Part shown: positions 18,802 to 26,426 of the stretch, piece after piece
How the letters are laid out: each line of letters starts with the position of its first letter
Position numbering within the stretch: the stretch's first letter is position 1
Source of the DNA: Ornithobacterium rhinotracheale DSM 15997
Lineage (GTDB): Bacteria; Bacteroidota; Bacteroidia; Flavobacteriales; Weeksellaceae
NCBI RefSeq assembly: GCF_000265465.1
Contig: NC_018016.1
Location: 248,001-312,000, forward strand
Reading direction: 5' to 3'
DNA: 64,000 bases
Position numbers and translations under genes: made by a program
Notes under the pieces: generated by a model
Told to the model about the DNA's origin: nothing
Database searches by the model: none
What the model saw: only the letters and a program-made list of their open reading frames with translations

Positions 18802-20060
18802 GATTTTAAAACTTGATTTCCAATGTTACAAGATAAACATTTTTTGTGATTGCAAAAACTTTTTTTCAATTCTAGCAAAGCTTGGCTATCTTGTGCATTT
18901 TCAATTTCAATTCCTAAATTTCTAAAATTCAACAAAATAGAGTTTTCTTCGGCTGGAATTTCGGCATAAGCCTCTAAAAATTTTTCCACATCAAAATCGG
19001 CTTGATTTTTCTCAAATAAAAACAAAATCGGATACCAAACATTGATTAAGATTAAATGAATCAACGATTTGGATATTTTTTTAGTCGTTTTTCGTTTGCT
19101 TTCTACGCCTATTTTATAATGATTATCCCAATATTCGCTCGTGGAAAATCGCTCAAAAATGGTGTAAAATTCTTTTAAATTCCGTGCCGATTGTAGCAAA
19201 GAAAACATTTGGTGCGTTTCGCGATAAATCCCTGCTAATTGTGCAATTCTCAGCGTAGGAAAGCTCGGCGGGCGCAATCGCAAAAACTTAAATAAATGAT
19301 TGGAAACGGGCGACAATTGATGTTTATGCCGAATAAAATCATAGGATTTTTTCAACGCAATGCTATAATCATCTTGTGGCTCTTCCAGAAATCCCGCTTG
19401 CCCTAAAAGCAATGCCTCGGCTTCTCCATGATTGGCACGCAACACTTGGAAAGGAAAAGATTTAGCCAAAAGCCGCATAGGCTCGGCATTGATTTTCAAT
19501 CCAAAAATATAGCTTAATTCTTCAAACAAAAGGGCTTCCCAATCGCCTTTTAAATATTGCAATCGCTGATTGAGCTGCTCGGATTTTTGTTGCAATCGAT
19601 CGATGAATAATCGCTCGGTAAAGGTTTTTAGATAAAAGTCATCTAGATCTCCCATGAATTTTTCGCAAGGAATGAAATCAAAATTTTCTTGCAAATTTTG
19701 ATATTTCCCGATGATGGCATTTGGCAAATATTTCTTTAGTTCTAAAGTAGAAAATTTGCCCAATGATTCTTGGTAATCGTCTTCAAAAACGATGTGCAAA
19801 ATGATATTTTGGTAGTTTTTGTCTTGCTGATGATTATGCAAAATCCAGTCAGACGATTTTACATGAATTTCCACATTGCCAGCCCATAAAATACCATTGA
19901 TTTTCAATTTGGCATTGATGAAATCGGGACCTGCGTGCTCGTTTCTCTCTCCTGGCGAAATCACCTCGATGCTCTCGCCTTGGGTAGAAAGCAAAGGCGT
20001 TCCTTTACTCCACAGTTTAAATTTCCAAATGTAGTAAAGAAACGCCTCGTTTATTATCAT
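18795..20060 (-). CDS. DUF2851 family protein
   Basis: This 421-residue soluble protein is recognised as DUF2851 by its N-terminal segment (EAFLYYIWKFKLW, then SPGERNEHAGPDFINAKLKI and WAGNVEIHVKSSDW), which is highly conserved in Bacteroidota. That part looks nuclease-like in its arrangement of acidic and Lys residues, but no function has been established that I know of. The C-terminus has a Cys cluster, CNHKKCLSCNIGNQVLKSC, suggesting a metal site. It lies 15 bases after prfA on the same strand and overlaps the PspC gene. Confidence 0.85.
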   Translation of the reverse strand: MIINEAFLYYIWKFKLWSKGTPLLSTQGESIEVISPGERNEHAGPDFINAKLKINGILWAGNVEIHVKSSDWILHNHQQDKNYQNIILHIVFEDDYQESLGKFSTLELKKYLPNAIIGKYQNLQENFDFIPCEKFMGDLDDFYLKTFTERLFIDRLQQKSEQLNQRLQYLKGDWEALLFEELSYIFGLKINAEPMRLLAKSFPFQVLRANHGEAEALLLGQAGFLEEPQDDYSIALKKSYDFIRHKHQLSPVSNHLFKFLRLRPPSFPTLRIAQLAGIYRETHQMFSLLQSARNLKEFYTIFERFSTSEYWDNHYKIGVESKRKTTKKISKSLIHLILINVWYPILFLFEKNQADFDVEKFLEAYAEIPAEENSILLNFRNLGIEIENAQDSQALLELKKSFCNHKKCLSCNIGNQVLKSC

Positions 20061-20075
20061 AGAACAAATTTTGTC

Positions 20076-21158
20076 TTATATCGCCTCCTCGCCTTTCATT
20101 TTTTCGGCGTTTTCTGCTAATTTAAGTGCATCGATCATCTCTTGAATGTCGCCATTCATAAAGTTATCGAGATTATAAATCGATTTATTGATTCGGTGAT
20201 CGGTCACACGCCCTTGCGGATAGTTATAAGTACGGATTTTTGCCGAACGGTCTCCCGAAGACACCAACGAACGACGCTGTGCGGTACGCTCGCTCATAAT
20301 TTTTTCAAACTCGATTTCGTATAATTTGGTGCGGAGCATTTGCAAGGCTTTTTCTCTGTTGGCGTGTTGCGAACGAGATTCTTGACACTGAATCATGATT
20401 CCCGTAGGCTTGTGCGTTAATTGCACCTTGGTCTCTACCTTGTTTACATTCTGTCCTCCCGCTCCACTTGAACGCGCTGTTTGGTATTCCAAATCTGCTG
20501 GGTTGATTTCCACATCCACTTCTTCTGCCTCTGGCAATACAGCCACTGTAATCGCCGAAGTGTGCACACGCCCTTGCGACTCCGTTTCTGGCACACGCTG
20601 CACACGGTGCACCCCACTTTCAAATTTCATTGTTCCGTACACAGAATCACCGCTCACCTCGAGCACCAATTCTTTGTATCCTTTGATTCCTCCTTCGGTT
20701 GCGTTTAAAACCTCAAAATTCCAATTTTTACTTTTGAAATACATAGAATACATACGGAAAATATCTTCTACGAAAATCGCCGCTTCGTCCCCACCAGTTC
20801 CTGCACGCAATTCCACAATCACGTTTTTGTCATCTTCGGGATCTTTCGGAATTAAAAGATATTTCACTCTTTCCTCGATTTCTGGAATCGCTGCCAGTGC
20901 ACTGTCTTTTTCCTCCTTGGCAAGCTCTACCATATCTCTATCCTCGGCAGATTCGATGATTTGGTTTGCCTCCTCGAGCAAGTTTAATTGTGCCTCGTAC
21001 TCTTCTTTTACCTCAACAATTTCTTTTAAATCTGAGTATTCTTTATTGAGCTTGGCATAACGCTGATGATCGTTGATGACATCGGGCTGAATGATTAAAT
21101 CAGCGATTTCATCAAAGCGTTGTTGTATTCCTTGTAGTTTTTCTATTAAGTTTGACAT
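20076..21158 (-). CDS. prfA: Peptide chain release factor 1
   Basis: RF1 recognises UAA and UAG stop codons on the ribosome and triggers peptide release. The 360-residue protein has the full family layout. An N-terminal helical domain comes first. The PCRF domain has [22 protein letters not shown]. The stop-codon recognition tripeptide region includes RVPETES, whose Pro-Glu-Thr fits the RF1 PxT motif. The catalytic GGQ motif lies in [11 protein letters not shown]. The C-terminus includes [13 protein letters not shown] perfect TAATTTTG -7 box lies 26 bases upstream of the start. It heads the DUF2851-PspC-HHH gene string. No unusual features. Confidence 0.98.
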   Translation of the reverse strand: MSNLIEKLQGIQQRFDEIADLIIQPDVINDHQRYAKLNKEYSDLKEIVEVKEEYEAQLNLLEEANQIIESAEDRDMVELAKEEKDSALAAIPEIEERVKYLLIPKDPEDDKNVIVELRAGTGGDEAAIFVEDIFRMYSMYFKSKNWNFEVLNATEGGIKGYKELVLEVSGDSVYGTMKFESGVHRVQRVPETESQGRVHTSAITVAVLPEAEEVDVEINPADLEYQTARSSGAGGQNVNKVETKVQLTHKPTGIMIQCQESRSQHANREKALQMLRTKLYEIEFEKIMSERTAQRRSLVSSGDRSAKIRTYNYPQGRVTDHRINKSIYNLDNFMNGDIQEMIDALKLAENAEKMKGEEAI

Positions 21159-21183
21159 GGTTCAAATTCTTTGAAAGTGGGTG

Positions 21184-21191
21184 CAAAATTA
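21184..21191 (-). promoter_or_regulatory. Putative -7 promoter element of prfA
   Basis: The minus strand reads TAATTTTG, an exact TAnnTTTG box, 26 bases before the prfA start. No clear TTG stands at the expected -33 distance. Confidence 0.4.
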
Positions 21192-21213
21192 AGGATTTTA
21201 TTTCAATTTTTAT

Positions 21214-21612
21214 TTAGCTATATTTTTGGGCTAAATTATCCATTAATTTTTCAAGAAAATTGGTCAATGGTCGCTTTACCATCATCTCAATCATCGGATT
21301 GAATTTTCCATTAAAATCAATAAAAACCTGAGTTTGTGAATCGCCCAACGCCTCGGTTACAATTTTCATTTCATAATTAAAGTTGGCATTCGGTGATTCA
21401 AATAAAATGTAATTGGGTTCGTTGATTTCTTTTAATTTAAGCCCTACCTTTGGCATTCCATTCAACTGAAAGTCAAAACCTTTAGCATCATCATACAGAA
21501 AGAAATTGGTATTTTCTGGCATTAAGCTTTCGTAATTTTCTGGCTGTGCTAATGTTTGGTGAATTTGTGCCTGTGGCTGATTTATAACAATTTTTTTACT
21601 TTCAAATTTCAT
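21214..21612 (-). CDS. SRPBCC/START-like ligand-binding domain protein
   Basis: This is a 132-residue protein consistent with the SRPBCC (START/polyketide cyclase-like) fold: an N-terminal strand KIVINQPQAQIHQTLAQPENYESLMPE, central strands FQLNGMPKVGLKLKEI and FNYEMKIVTEAL, and a long C-terminal helix (MVKRPLTNFLEKLMDNLAQKY). Such folds bind small hydrophobic ligands; no catalytic residues can be assigned. It is divergently arranged with the NUDIX gene, sharing only 42 bases of intergenic DNA, an arrangement I recall from other Flavobacteriia. Confidence 0.75.
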   Translation of the reverse strand: MKFESKKIVINQPQAQIHQTLAQPENYESLMPENTNFFLYDDAKGFDFQLNGMPKVGLKLKEINEPNYILFESPNANFNYEMKIVTEALGDSQTQVFIDFNGKFNPMIEMMVKRPLTNFLEKLMDNLAQKYS

Positions 21613-21654
21613 TTTTTAATTAATTTTATATCTTTAAAATGTAAAACTACAAAA

Positions 21655-22275
21655 ATGTACAGAGTTTTTATTAATAATGTAGAAGTTTCTTTTGCTGAAA
21701 ATCCAAGTAAAAAGGCTAATTGCCTAAATATCGTGGTGAAAAACACCAAGGTTTTTGAACACATTTACAACCTTTGTATGCTCGAGGAAAACGAGGGCGA
21801 AATGGGTTCTTTTTGTATTGTTTCAAAAAAGCCTAAAAATACTTTTGAGGAGTTTAAAGCAAGTTTTGAGAACATCAAAGCGGCAGGCGGTATTGTTCAA
21901 AATAAAAAAGGGGAAATTTTGATGATTTATCGCCTCAATACTTGGGATTTACCCAAAGGAAAAATCGAAAAAGATGAGAAAAAACAAGCGGCCGCACTGC
22001 GCGAAGTGGAAGAAGAATGTGGCATTACAGATTTAAATATTACTAAAAAATTGCCGAAGACTTATCACATGTACGAGCTTAAAGGCAAGCCCGTTTTGAA
22101 AACAACTTACTGGTATGAAATGCTCTACAAAGGCGATGAATTGCCTACGCCACAAACGGAAGAAGATATTTCTGAAGCACAATGGTGCGACCGATCTTTT
22201 GTGCTAGATGTGCTGAAAAATAAATCAAGTTACAAAAATATCGAAATCTTGCTAGAAGATTATTTAGAGTTATAA
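21655..22275 (+). CDS. NUDIX hydrolase
   Basis: NUDIX enzymes hydrolyse nucleoside diphosphates linked to another group. The Nudix box is complete: G-KIEKD-E, seven residues, then REVEEECGI, near residues 103-125 of the 206-residue protein. The start is taken at ATG 21655 (MYRVFINNVEVSF), because the frame upstream runs into the divergent SRPBCC gene and has no bacterial-looking N-terminus. Residues 1-75 form an extra N-terminal domain seen in flavobacterial members, before GGIVQNKKGEILMIYR. A strong shared terminator separates it from argS. Substrate unknown. Confidence 0.9.
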   Translation: MYRVFINNVEVSFAENPSKKANCLNIVVKNTKVFEHIYNLCMLEENEGEMGSFCIVSKKPKNTFEEFKASFENIKAAGGIVQNKKGEILMIYRLNTWDLPKGKIEKDEKKQAAALREVEEECGITDLNITKKLPKTYHMYELKGKPVLKTTYWYEMLYKGDELPTPQTEEDISEAQWCDRSFVLDVLKNKSSYKNIEILLEDYLEL

Positions 22276-22283
22276 AAAAACAA

Positions 22284-22313
22284 TGACGCCGAGCGAAATT
22301 TCGCTCGGCGTCA
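22284..22313. terminator. Bidirectional terminator between the NUDIX gene and argS
   Basis: A perfect 15-bp inverted repeat (arm TGACGCCGAGCGAAA) without a spacer is flanked by A-run on the left and T-rich sequence on the right. It sits between two convergent genes and can serve both. Confidence 0.9.
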
Positions 22314-22334
22314 ATTTTTATAAAATTATGAACA

Positions 22335-24089
22335 TTACATTCTTTGTGGCACTTTGATTCCAAGTAAATTGAGTGATTTTTTGATTTTCACGGCTACTTG
22401 CTCGGCTAGGTGCAAACGAACTTGTTTTTGCAAATCGGTATCGGCGTTGAGAATGCTGTGATTTTGATAGAACGAATTAAATTGTTTTACCAAATCATAC
22501 ACATAGTTTGCAATCAAAGCGGGGCTCAGTTCTTGAGCGGCTTTTTGCACTGTTTCGTTGTATTCGTTAATGGCTTTAAGCAAATCTTTTTCTATCGTGC
22601 TGAATTTATATTCGCTCATATCTACCGATTGTGGCTGCTCTCTGCGCAACACCGACTGGATACGCACATAAGCGTATTGAATAAATGGCCCTGTGTTCCC
22701 GTTGAAATCGATGCTCTCTTTGGGATTGAACAAGATTCGTTTTTTAGGGTCCACTTTTAGGATATAATATTTCAACGCGCCCAGCCCGATGATTTCGTAT
22801 AATTCTTCTTTTTCCTCTTCGCTGAGCCCATCTAATTTTCCTGCTTCGGCAGCAATGTCTTTGGCGGTTTGTTTCATCTCATCCATCAAATCGTCTGCGT
22901 CTACCACGGTTCCCTCACGAGATTTCATTTTCCCGTCTGGCAAGTCAACCATTCCATATGATAAATGATGTAATTGGTCTGCCCAATCAAAGCCTAATTT
23001 CTTTAATATTAAAAATAAAACTTTAAAGTGATAATCTTGCTCATTCCCCACGACATAGGTCAAACCATCGATATTGTAATTTTTGAAACGCTCTACGGCT
23101 GTTCCTAAATCTTGCGTGATGTAAACCGAAGTTCCGTCGGCACGCAATACTAATTTTTCGTCTAGTCCTTCGCTGGTTAAATCAATCCAAACTGAGCCGT
23201 CTTCTTTCTTGAAGAAAACACCTTTTTCTAAACCTTGATTCACCAAATCTTTACCGAGCAAATAAGTTTCGCTCTCGTGCTGCACTTCGTCGAAGTTTAC
23301 ACCAAGACGCTCATAGGTTTCATCAAATCCTTTGTACACCCAATCGTTCATCGTAGCCCAAAGCGTACGCACTTCTGGGTCGTTGGCTTCCCATTTTCTG
23401 AGCATTTCTTGTGCTTCTAAAAAGATAGGAGCTTTCTTTTTCGCCTCTTCCTCGCTCACGCCTTGCTCCACCAAATCTTTGATTTCTGCACGATAGGCTT
23501 GATCAAAAGCTACATAGTATTTCCCCACCAAATGGTCGCCTTTGATATTGGCGCTTTTCGGTGTTTCGCCGTTGCCAAATTTCTGCCACGCCAACATGGA
23601 TTTACAAATATGGATTCCACGATCGTTCACGATTTGTGTTTTGATGACTTCGTTGCCCGCCGCTTTTAAAATCTCGGCTACCGAGTAGCCCAATAAATTG
23701 TTACGGATATGCCCCAAGTGCAATGGCTTGTTGGTGTTAGGCGAAGAGTATTCTACCATCAATTTTTGTTGAATGGCTGGGGCTTTTTCGCCCTCCGTTA
23801 ATTGCTGTAAGTATTCTGCAAAAAACTTTTCTGAAAGTACAAGATTCAAAAATCCTTTCACAACATTGTAGCCCGAAAAAAGATTTTTTTCCATCAAAGC
23901 CTCTCCTATCATTTCGCCCGCTTGCTCTGGTTTGGTTTTAAGCAAACGCACCAATGGGAAAACGACTAAAGTGTAATCTCCCTCAAACTCTTTTCTCGTA
24001 ACTTGAATTTCCACACTCTCTGGCGAAAGCTGAAATTTCTCCTTTAGCGTGTCTAAAATTATCTCGGCAATATGTTGTTTTATGTTCAT
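22335..24089 (-). CDS. argS: Arginyl-tRNA synthetase
   Basis: This class I aminoacyl-tRNA synthetase charges tRNA-Arg. The 584-residue protein has the N-terminal additional domain (1-110), the HIGH signature as HLGHIRNN in SSPNTNKPLHLGHIRNN near residue 120, and the modified second signature GKMKSREGTVV typical of ArgRS. The C-terminal DALR anticodon-binding domain includes NGNTGPFIQYAYVRIQSVLRR and ends ...LLGIKVPQRM. Length and motifs are normal. Upstream lies the accessory stretch 24.1-25.5 kb. Confidence 0.98.
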   Translation of the reverse strand: MNIKQHIAEIILDTLKEKFQLSPESVEIQVTRKEFEGDYTLVVFPLVRLLKTKPEQAGEMIGEALMEKNLFSGYNVVKGFLNLVLSEKFFAEYLQQLTEGEKAPAIQQKLMVEYSSPNTNKPLHLGHIRNNLLGYSVAEILKAAGNEVIKTQIVNDRGIHICKSMLAWQKFGNGETPKSANIKGDHLVGKYYVAFDQAYRAEIKDLVEQGVSEEEAKKKAPIFLEAQEMLRKWEANDPEVRTLWATMNDWVYKGFDETYERLGVNFDEVQHESETYLLGKDLVNQGLEKGVFFKKEDGSVWIDLTSEGLDEKLVLRADGTSVYITQDLGTAVERFKNYNIDGLTYVVGNEQDYHFKVLFLILKKLGFDWADQLHHLSYGMVDLPDGKMKSREGTVVDADDLMDEMKQTAKDIAAEAGKLDGLSEEEKEELYEIIGLGALKYYILKVDPKKRILFNPKESIDFNGNTGPFIQYAYVRIQSVLRREQPQSVDMSEYKFSTIEKDLLKAINEYNETVQKAAQELSPALIANYVYDLVKQFNSFYQNHSILNADTDLQKQVRLHLAEQVAVKIKKSLNLLGIKVPQRM

Positions 24090-24429
24090 TTAATTTAAAA
24101 ATTTATATTTTTAATTTTCCTTGAATAAAAATTACACAAAAATCAGATTTTTCCTCATAAAAAATATGAATTTAAACGATTTTTGGGTTTTAGTTCAAAG
24201 TTTCAAAAATACGATAAATTATAGTTTTTGCAAAACATATCCGCTCCCGTTTTCTTTCTCCCCCTATTCAAATTAACTTTACATTGTCTTGATAATTTGT
24301 GTTCTCATTTTACACATTATATTTTGGCTCTACGCTTTTTAATCGCTTTTTTAGTTTTTCGTAATAGGGAAACAGTCATCATAACCCGTAGTGCATTATA
24401 AAAAAGGTTGTCCATGAGCCTCGGGTTAA
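24090..24429. other. Intergenic stretch upstream of argS with no clear gene
   Basis: AT-rich DNA separates argS from the paralog pair. The only structured thing seen is a 32-codon minus-strand frame at 24317-24415, beginning MDNLFYNALRVMM and ending in a very basic KKAIKKRRAKI. It is too short to name and may be a relic. The argS promoter should lie near 24100-24240. Confidence 0.4.
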
Positions 24430-24493
24430 CATAATTTTATTTAATAAACTCTTCTAATGTTTTAATTTCAAATTCTATTTTACTATTTTTTGT
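24430..24493. repeat. 64-bp direct repeat, copy 1 (flanks the paralog pair)
   Basis: This copy is identical, base for base by eye, to 25492-25555. The two lie in the same orientation, 1062 bp apart, bracketing a small ORF and the two paralogous genes. Read on the minus strand it encodes the last residues KNSKIEFEIKTLEEFIK of the small frame at 24437-24556. Confidence 0.9.
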
Positions 24494-24556
24494 TATTTCT
24501 TCTAATTTTGACTGCCAGCTTTTTAACAACTCAGGGGAAATATTTTCCTTTGGCAT
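24437..24556 (-). CDS. Small ORF (39 codons), unknown or C-terminal remnant
   Basis: The frame starts at ATG 24556 and encodes a charged peptide, beginning MPKENISPELLKSW and ending EIKTLEEFIK. Its 3' half is the 64-bp repeat. It lies 23 bases after the 143-residue paralog, on the same strand. It could be a genuine small protein, or the surviving end of a third, larger gene. No family recognised. Confidence 0.35.
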   Translation of the reverse strand: MPKENISPELLKSWQSKLEEITKNSKIEFEIKTLEEFIK

Positions 24557-24579
24557 ATAAATAAATATGAATTTAAGTA

Positions 24580-25011
24580 TTAGTTTAATTGTTCAATATT
24601 TTCTAACTTTTTCCTCTCATTTATAATCAGTTCACCTTCCAAATAATTTGCCATTTCTAAAAGAATTTTAGCAACTTCTTTTTTCATTTTCTTTTCTATA
24701 TCAATTTTAATACTGCCATTCTCTAAATATCTAACGACTAAATCATGTTGATTTTCCACAATTTTATTTGTACTATATACAGTTGTCTTGTTTAAATTGT
24801 AAAGGACGCGTTCTTTTGCCCAATCTGGTACTTTTGTTATGTTTTCTAACACATGTTTTCCTTCTTCTGTATTTTCATACCACACAAAATAATCTTTATT
24901 AAATTCGATAAATTCGATCCATTTCAGATAGTCTATTTTTTCAATTGAATTTGATTTCAAATCTGATTTCATTCCTACAATTTTTATATTGTCATTTCTT
25001 CCTATTTTCAT
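24580..25011 (-). CDS. Uncharacterised protein, paralog of the adjacent upstream gene
   Basis: I do not recognise the family. The 143-residue soluble, acidic/lysine-rich protein has no signal or membrane segment. Its middle, DYLKWIEFIEFNKDYFVWYE NTEEGK, matches the upstream neighbour (DYNKWRDYVNASDLFTWFE NTEDGQ), and both end with a pattern K-x-LLEMANYLEGELII. This shared plan, W..F.W.ENTE.G, followed by a strand-rich middle and a helix, marks them as tandem paralogs. Base composition is more AT-rich than nearby housekeeping genes. Small tandem paralogs of this kind are often immunity proteins of polymorphic toxins, but no toxin is present here and the role is unproved. Confidence 0.7.
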   Translation of the reverse strand: MKIGRNDNIKIVGMKSDLKSNSIEKIDYLKWIEFIEFNKDYFVWYENTEEGKHVLENITKVPDWAKERVLYNLNKTTVYSTNKIVENQHDLVVRYLENGSIKIDIEKKMKKEVAKILLEMANYLEGELIINERKKLENIEQLN

Positions 25012-25044
25012 AATTTCTATTTTACGAAATCTTCTATGGTGTAT

Positions 25045-25494
25045 TTACATTTGAAGCTCTGCAATAACTTTTTCATCTATTATTTTTGTGCCATCTACTA
25101 AAAGTAAAGCGTCGAGATAGTTTGCCATTTCTAAAAATAATTTCAAATCAGAAATTGTAACTTTCTTTTCAAAAGAAATTGTAATTCTTTTTAGTTCTTT
25201 ATGAAAGATAACCCCAATATTATATATGCTTTTTGAGTCATTCCAGTCTCGATAACAGCTTGTATAATCAAATAAAGAAAGAAAACTCTCTTTAAAATCA
25301 TCTGGAATTGTATCAATTTTAGATAAAATTTCTTGTCCATCTTCTGTGTTTTCAAACCATGTGAATAAATCAGACGCATTGACATAATCTCTCCATTTAT
25401 TATAATCTAAATCTTTTAAATTATTTTCATCAAATATACCGAATTTATCACTCGCAATATATAATTCTCTAACTTCTCCTATATTAAGTATCAT
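25045..25494 (-). CDS. Uncharacterised protein, paralog of the adjacent downstream gene
   Basis: This is the 149-residue sister of the 143-residue protein that follows 33 bases downstream. Shared landmarks are LKDLDYNKW, a double aromatic FTWFENTEDGQEIL, an acidic loop TIPDDFKESFL, and the C-terminal helix LKLFLEMANYLDALLLVDGT. It has no signal peptide and no Cys/His metal motif. Its start codon ATG falls on the last base triplet of the second 64-bp repeat, immediately behind ppx. So the repeat supplies the leader of this gene. Function unknown; an immunity-like or antitoxin-like role is only a guess from size and tandem duplication. Confidence 0.72.
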   Translation of the reverse strand: MILNIGEVRELYIASDKFGIFDENNLKDLDYNKWRDYVNASDLFTWFENTEDGQEILSKIDTIPDDFKESFLSLFDYTSCYRDWNDSKSIYNIGVIFHKELKRITISFEKKVTISDLKLFLEMANYLDALLLVDGTKIIDEKVIAELQM

Positions 25495-25555
25495 AATTTT
25501 ATTTAATAAACTCTTCTAATGTTTTAATTTCAAATTCTATTTTACTATTTTTTGT
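25492..25555. repeat. 64-bp direct repeat, copy 2 (overlaps the ppx stop codon)
   Basis: This is the second identical copy. Its right end contains the last Lys codons and TAG stop of ppx, and its left end gives the ATG of the following 149-residue gene. The repeats therefore define an exact 1062-bp unit inserted or duplicated between ppx and argS. Confidence 0.9.
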
Positions 25556-26426
25556 GGTGATACATATACTGCACCATTCCATCGGCAAGACCTATTTTTG
25601 GCACATGCATCTTTTTAGCTTTGGCAAATTTCATTACCGAAGTATAGATTTCCAACGCTGGAACGATAACATCTGCACGGTCGGGTTTCATGTTGTAAAT
25701 AGACAAACGATCTTCGAAATCCAAAGCACTTAAAATCTTTCTTTGTTGGTTCAGATAAGTAAAGCTGAGTGCTTTCTTTTTACCCGAATATTTAAAAATA
25801 TGGTTGATGTTCCCCCCCGAACCAATCATCTCGATATTGCCTAAATCTTTACAATTTTCAATTACCCAAGGTTTCACTTCTTTTACCAAATAGGAAGCAT
25901 CTACCTTGCCATTGAGCCAGCGCACCGTTCCCACATCAAACGAACGGGTATTGAGCACTTTTCCGTGCGCCAAAACGGTGAGCTCGGTACTACCACCTCC
26001 TACATCTATGTATAGATAGGAATTCTTATCGTTTACATATTCTTTTAGCTCGGTTTCAAAAATGATTTGCCCTTCTTTTTGTCCGTCGATAATTTCTAAA
26101 TCCACGCCTGCTTTTTCGCGGATTTTCTTTACGATTTTTTTACCGTTTTTCACCTCTCGCATGGCAGATGTAGCAAAGGCTGAATAGCCTTGCACTTGGT
26201 GCACATCCATCAAGAGTTTGTAGGCAGTCATGGCTTGGATCAGTCTTTTTTCGTTTTCCTCAGAAATTTCGCCTCGCACAAAGGCATCTTCTCCCAAACG
26301 AATCGGCACACGCACCAAGCTGGTTTTGTTGAATGTTACACGACCTTCCTCATTATATATGGAACACACCAAAAGTCTTACAGCATTTGAACCTATGTCT
26401 ATGGCGGCAAGTTTAGTTATTTTCAT
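25545..26426 (-). CDS. ppx: Ppx/GppA-family exopolyphosphatase
   Basis: This enzyme removes terminal phosphate from polyphosphate or hydrolyses pppGpp. The 293-residue protein is the short form common in Flavobacteriia, carrying only the ASKHA-type core. The phosphate-binding loops are visible as AAIDIGSNAVRLLV (residues 8-21) and YIDVGGGSTELTVL (about 138-151), with a further glycine motif MIGSGGNINHIF near 200. The start overlaps ppk1 by 14 bases, so making and breaking of polyphosphate are coupled in one transcript. The end runs into the 64-bp repeat, yet the C-terminus (IGLADGMVQYMYHHKK) looks complete. Confidence 0.9.
   Translation of the reverse strand: MKITKLAAIDIGSNAVRLLVCSIYNEEGRVTFNKTSLVRVPIRLGEDAFVRGEISEENEKRLIQAMTAYKLLMDVHQVQGYSAFATSAMREVKNGKKIVKKIREKAGVDLEIIDGQKEGQIIFETELKEYVNDKNSYLYIDVGGGSTELTVLAHGKVLNTRSFDVGTVRWLNGKVDASYLVKEVKPWVIENCKDLGNIEMIGSGGNINHIFKYSGKKKALSFTYLNQQRKILSALDFEDRLSIYNMKPDRADVIVPALEIYTSVMKFAKAKKMHVPKIGLADGMVQYMYHHKK

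Noticed and set aside
20395-21060. Long antisense frame (221 codons) opposite prfA
   Set aside because: Serine/threonine/isoleucine-rich translation typical of a shadow of an Asp/Glu/Lys-rich gene; prfA is unquestionable on the other strand.
24317-24415. 32-codon minus-strand frame with a basic end upstream of argS
   Set aside because: Too short and without any recognisable relative; mentioned in the gap entry only.
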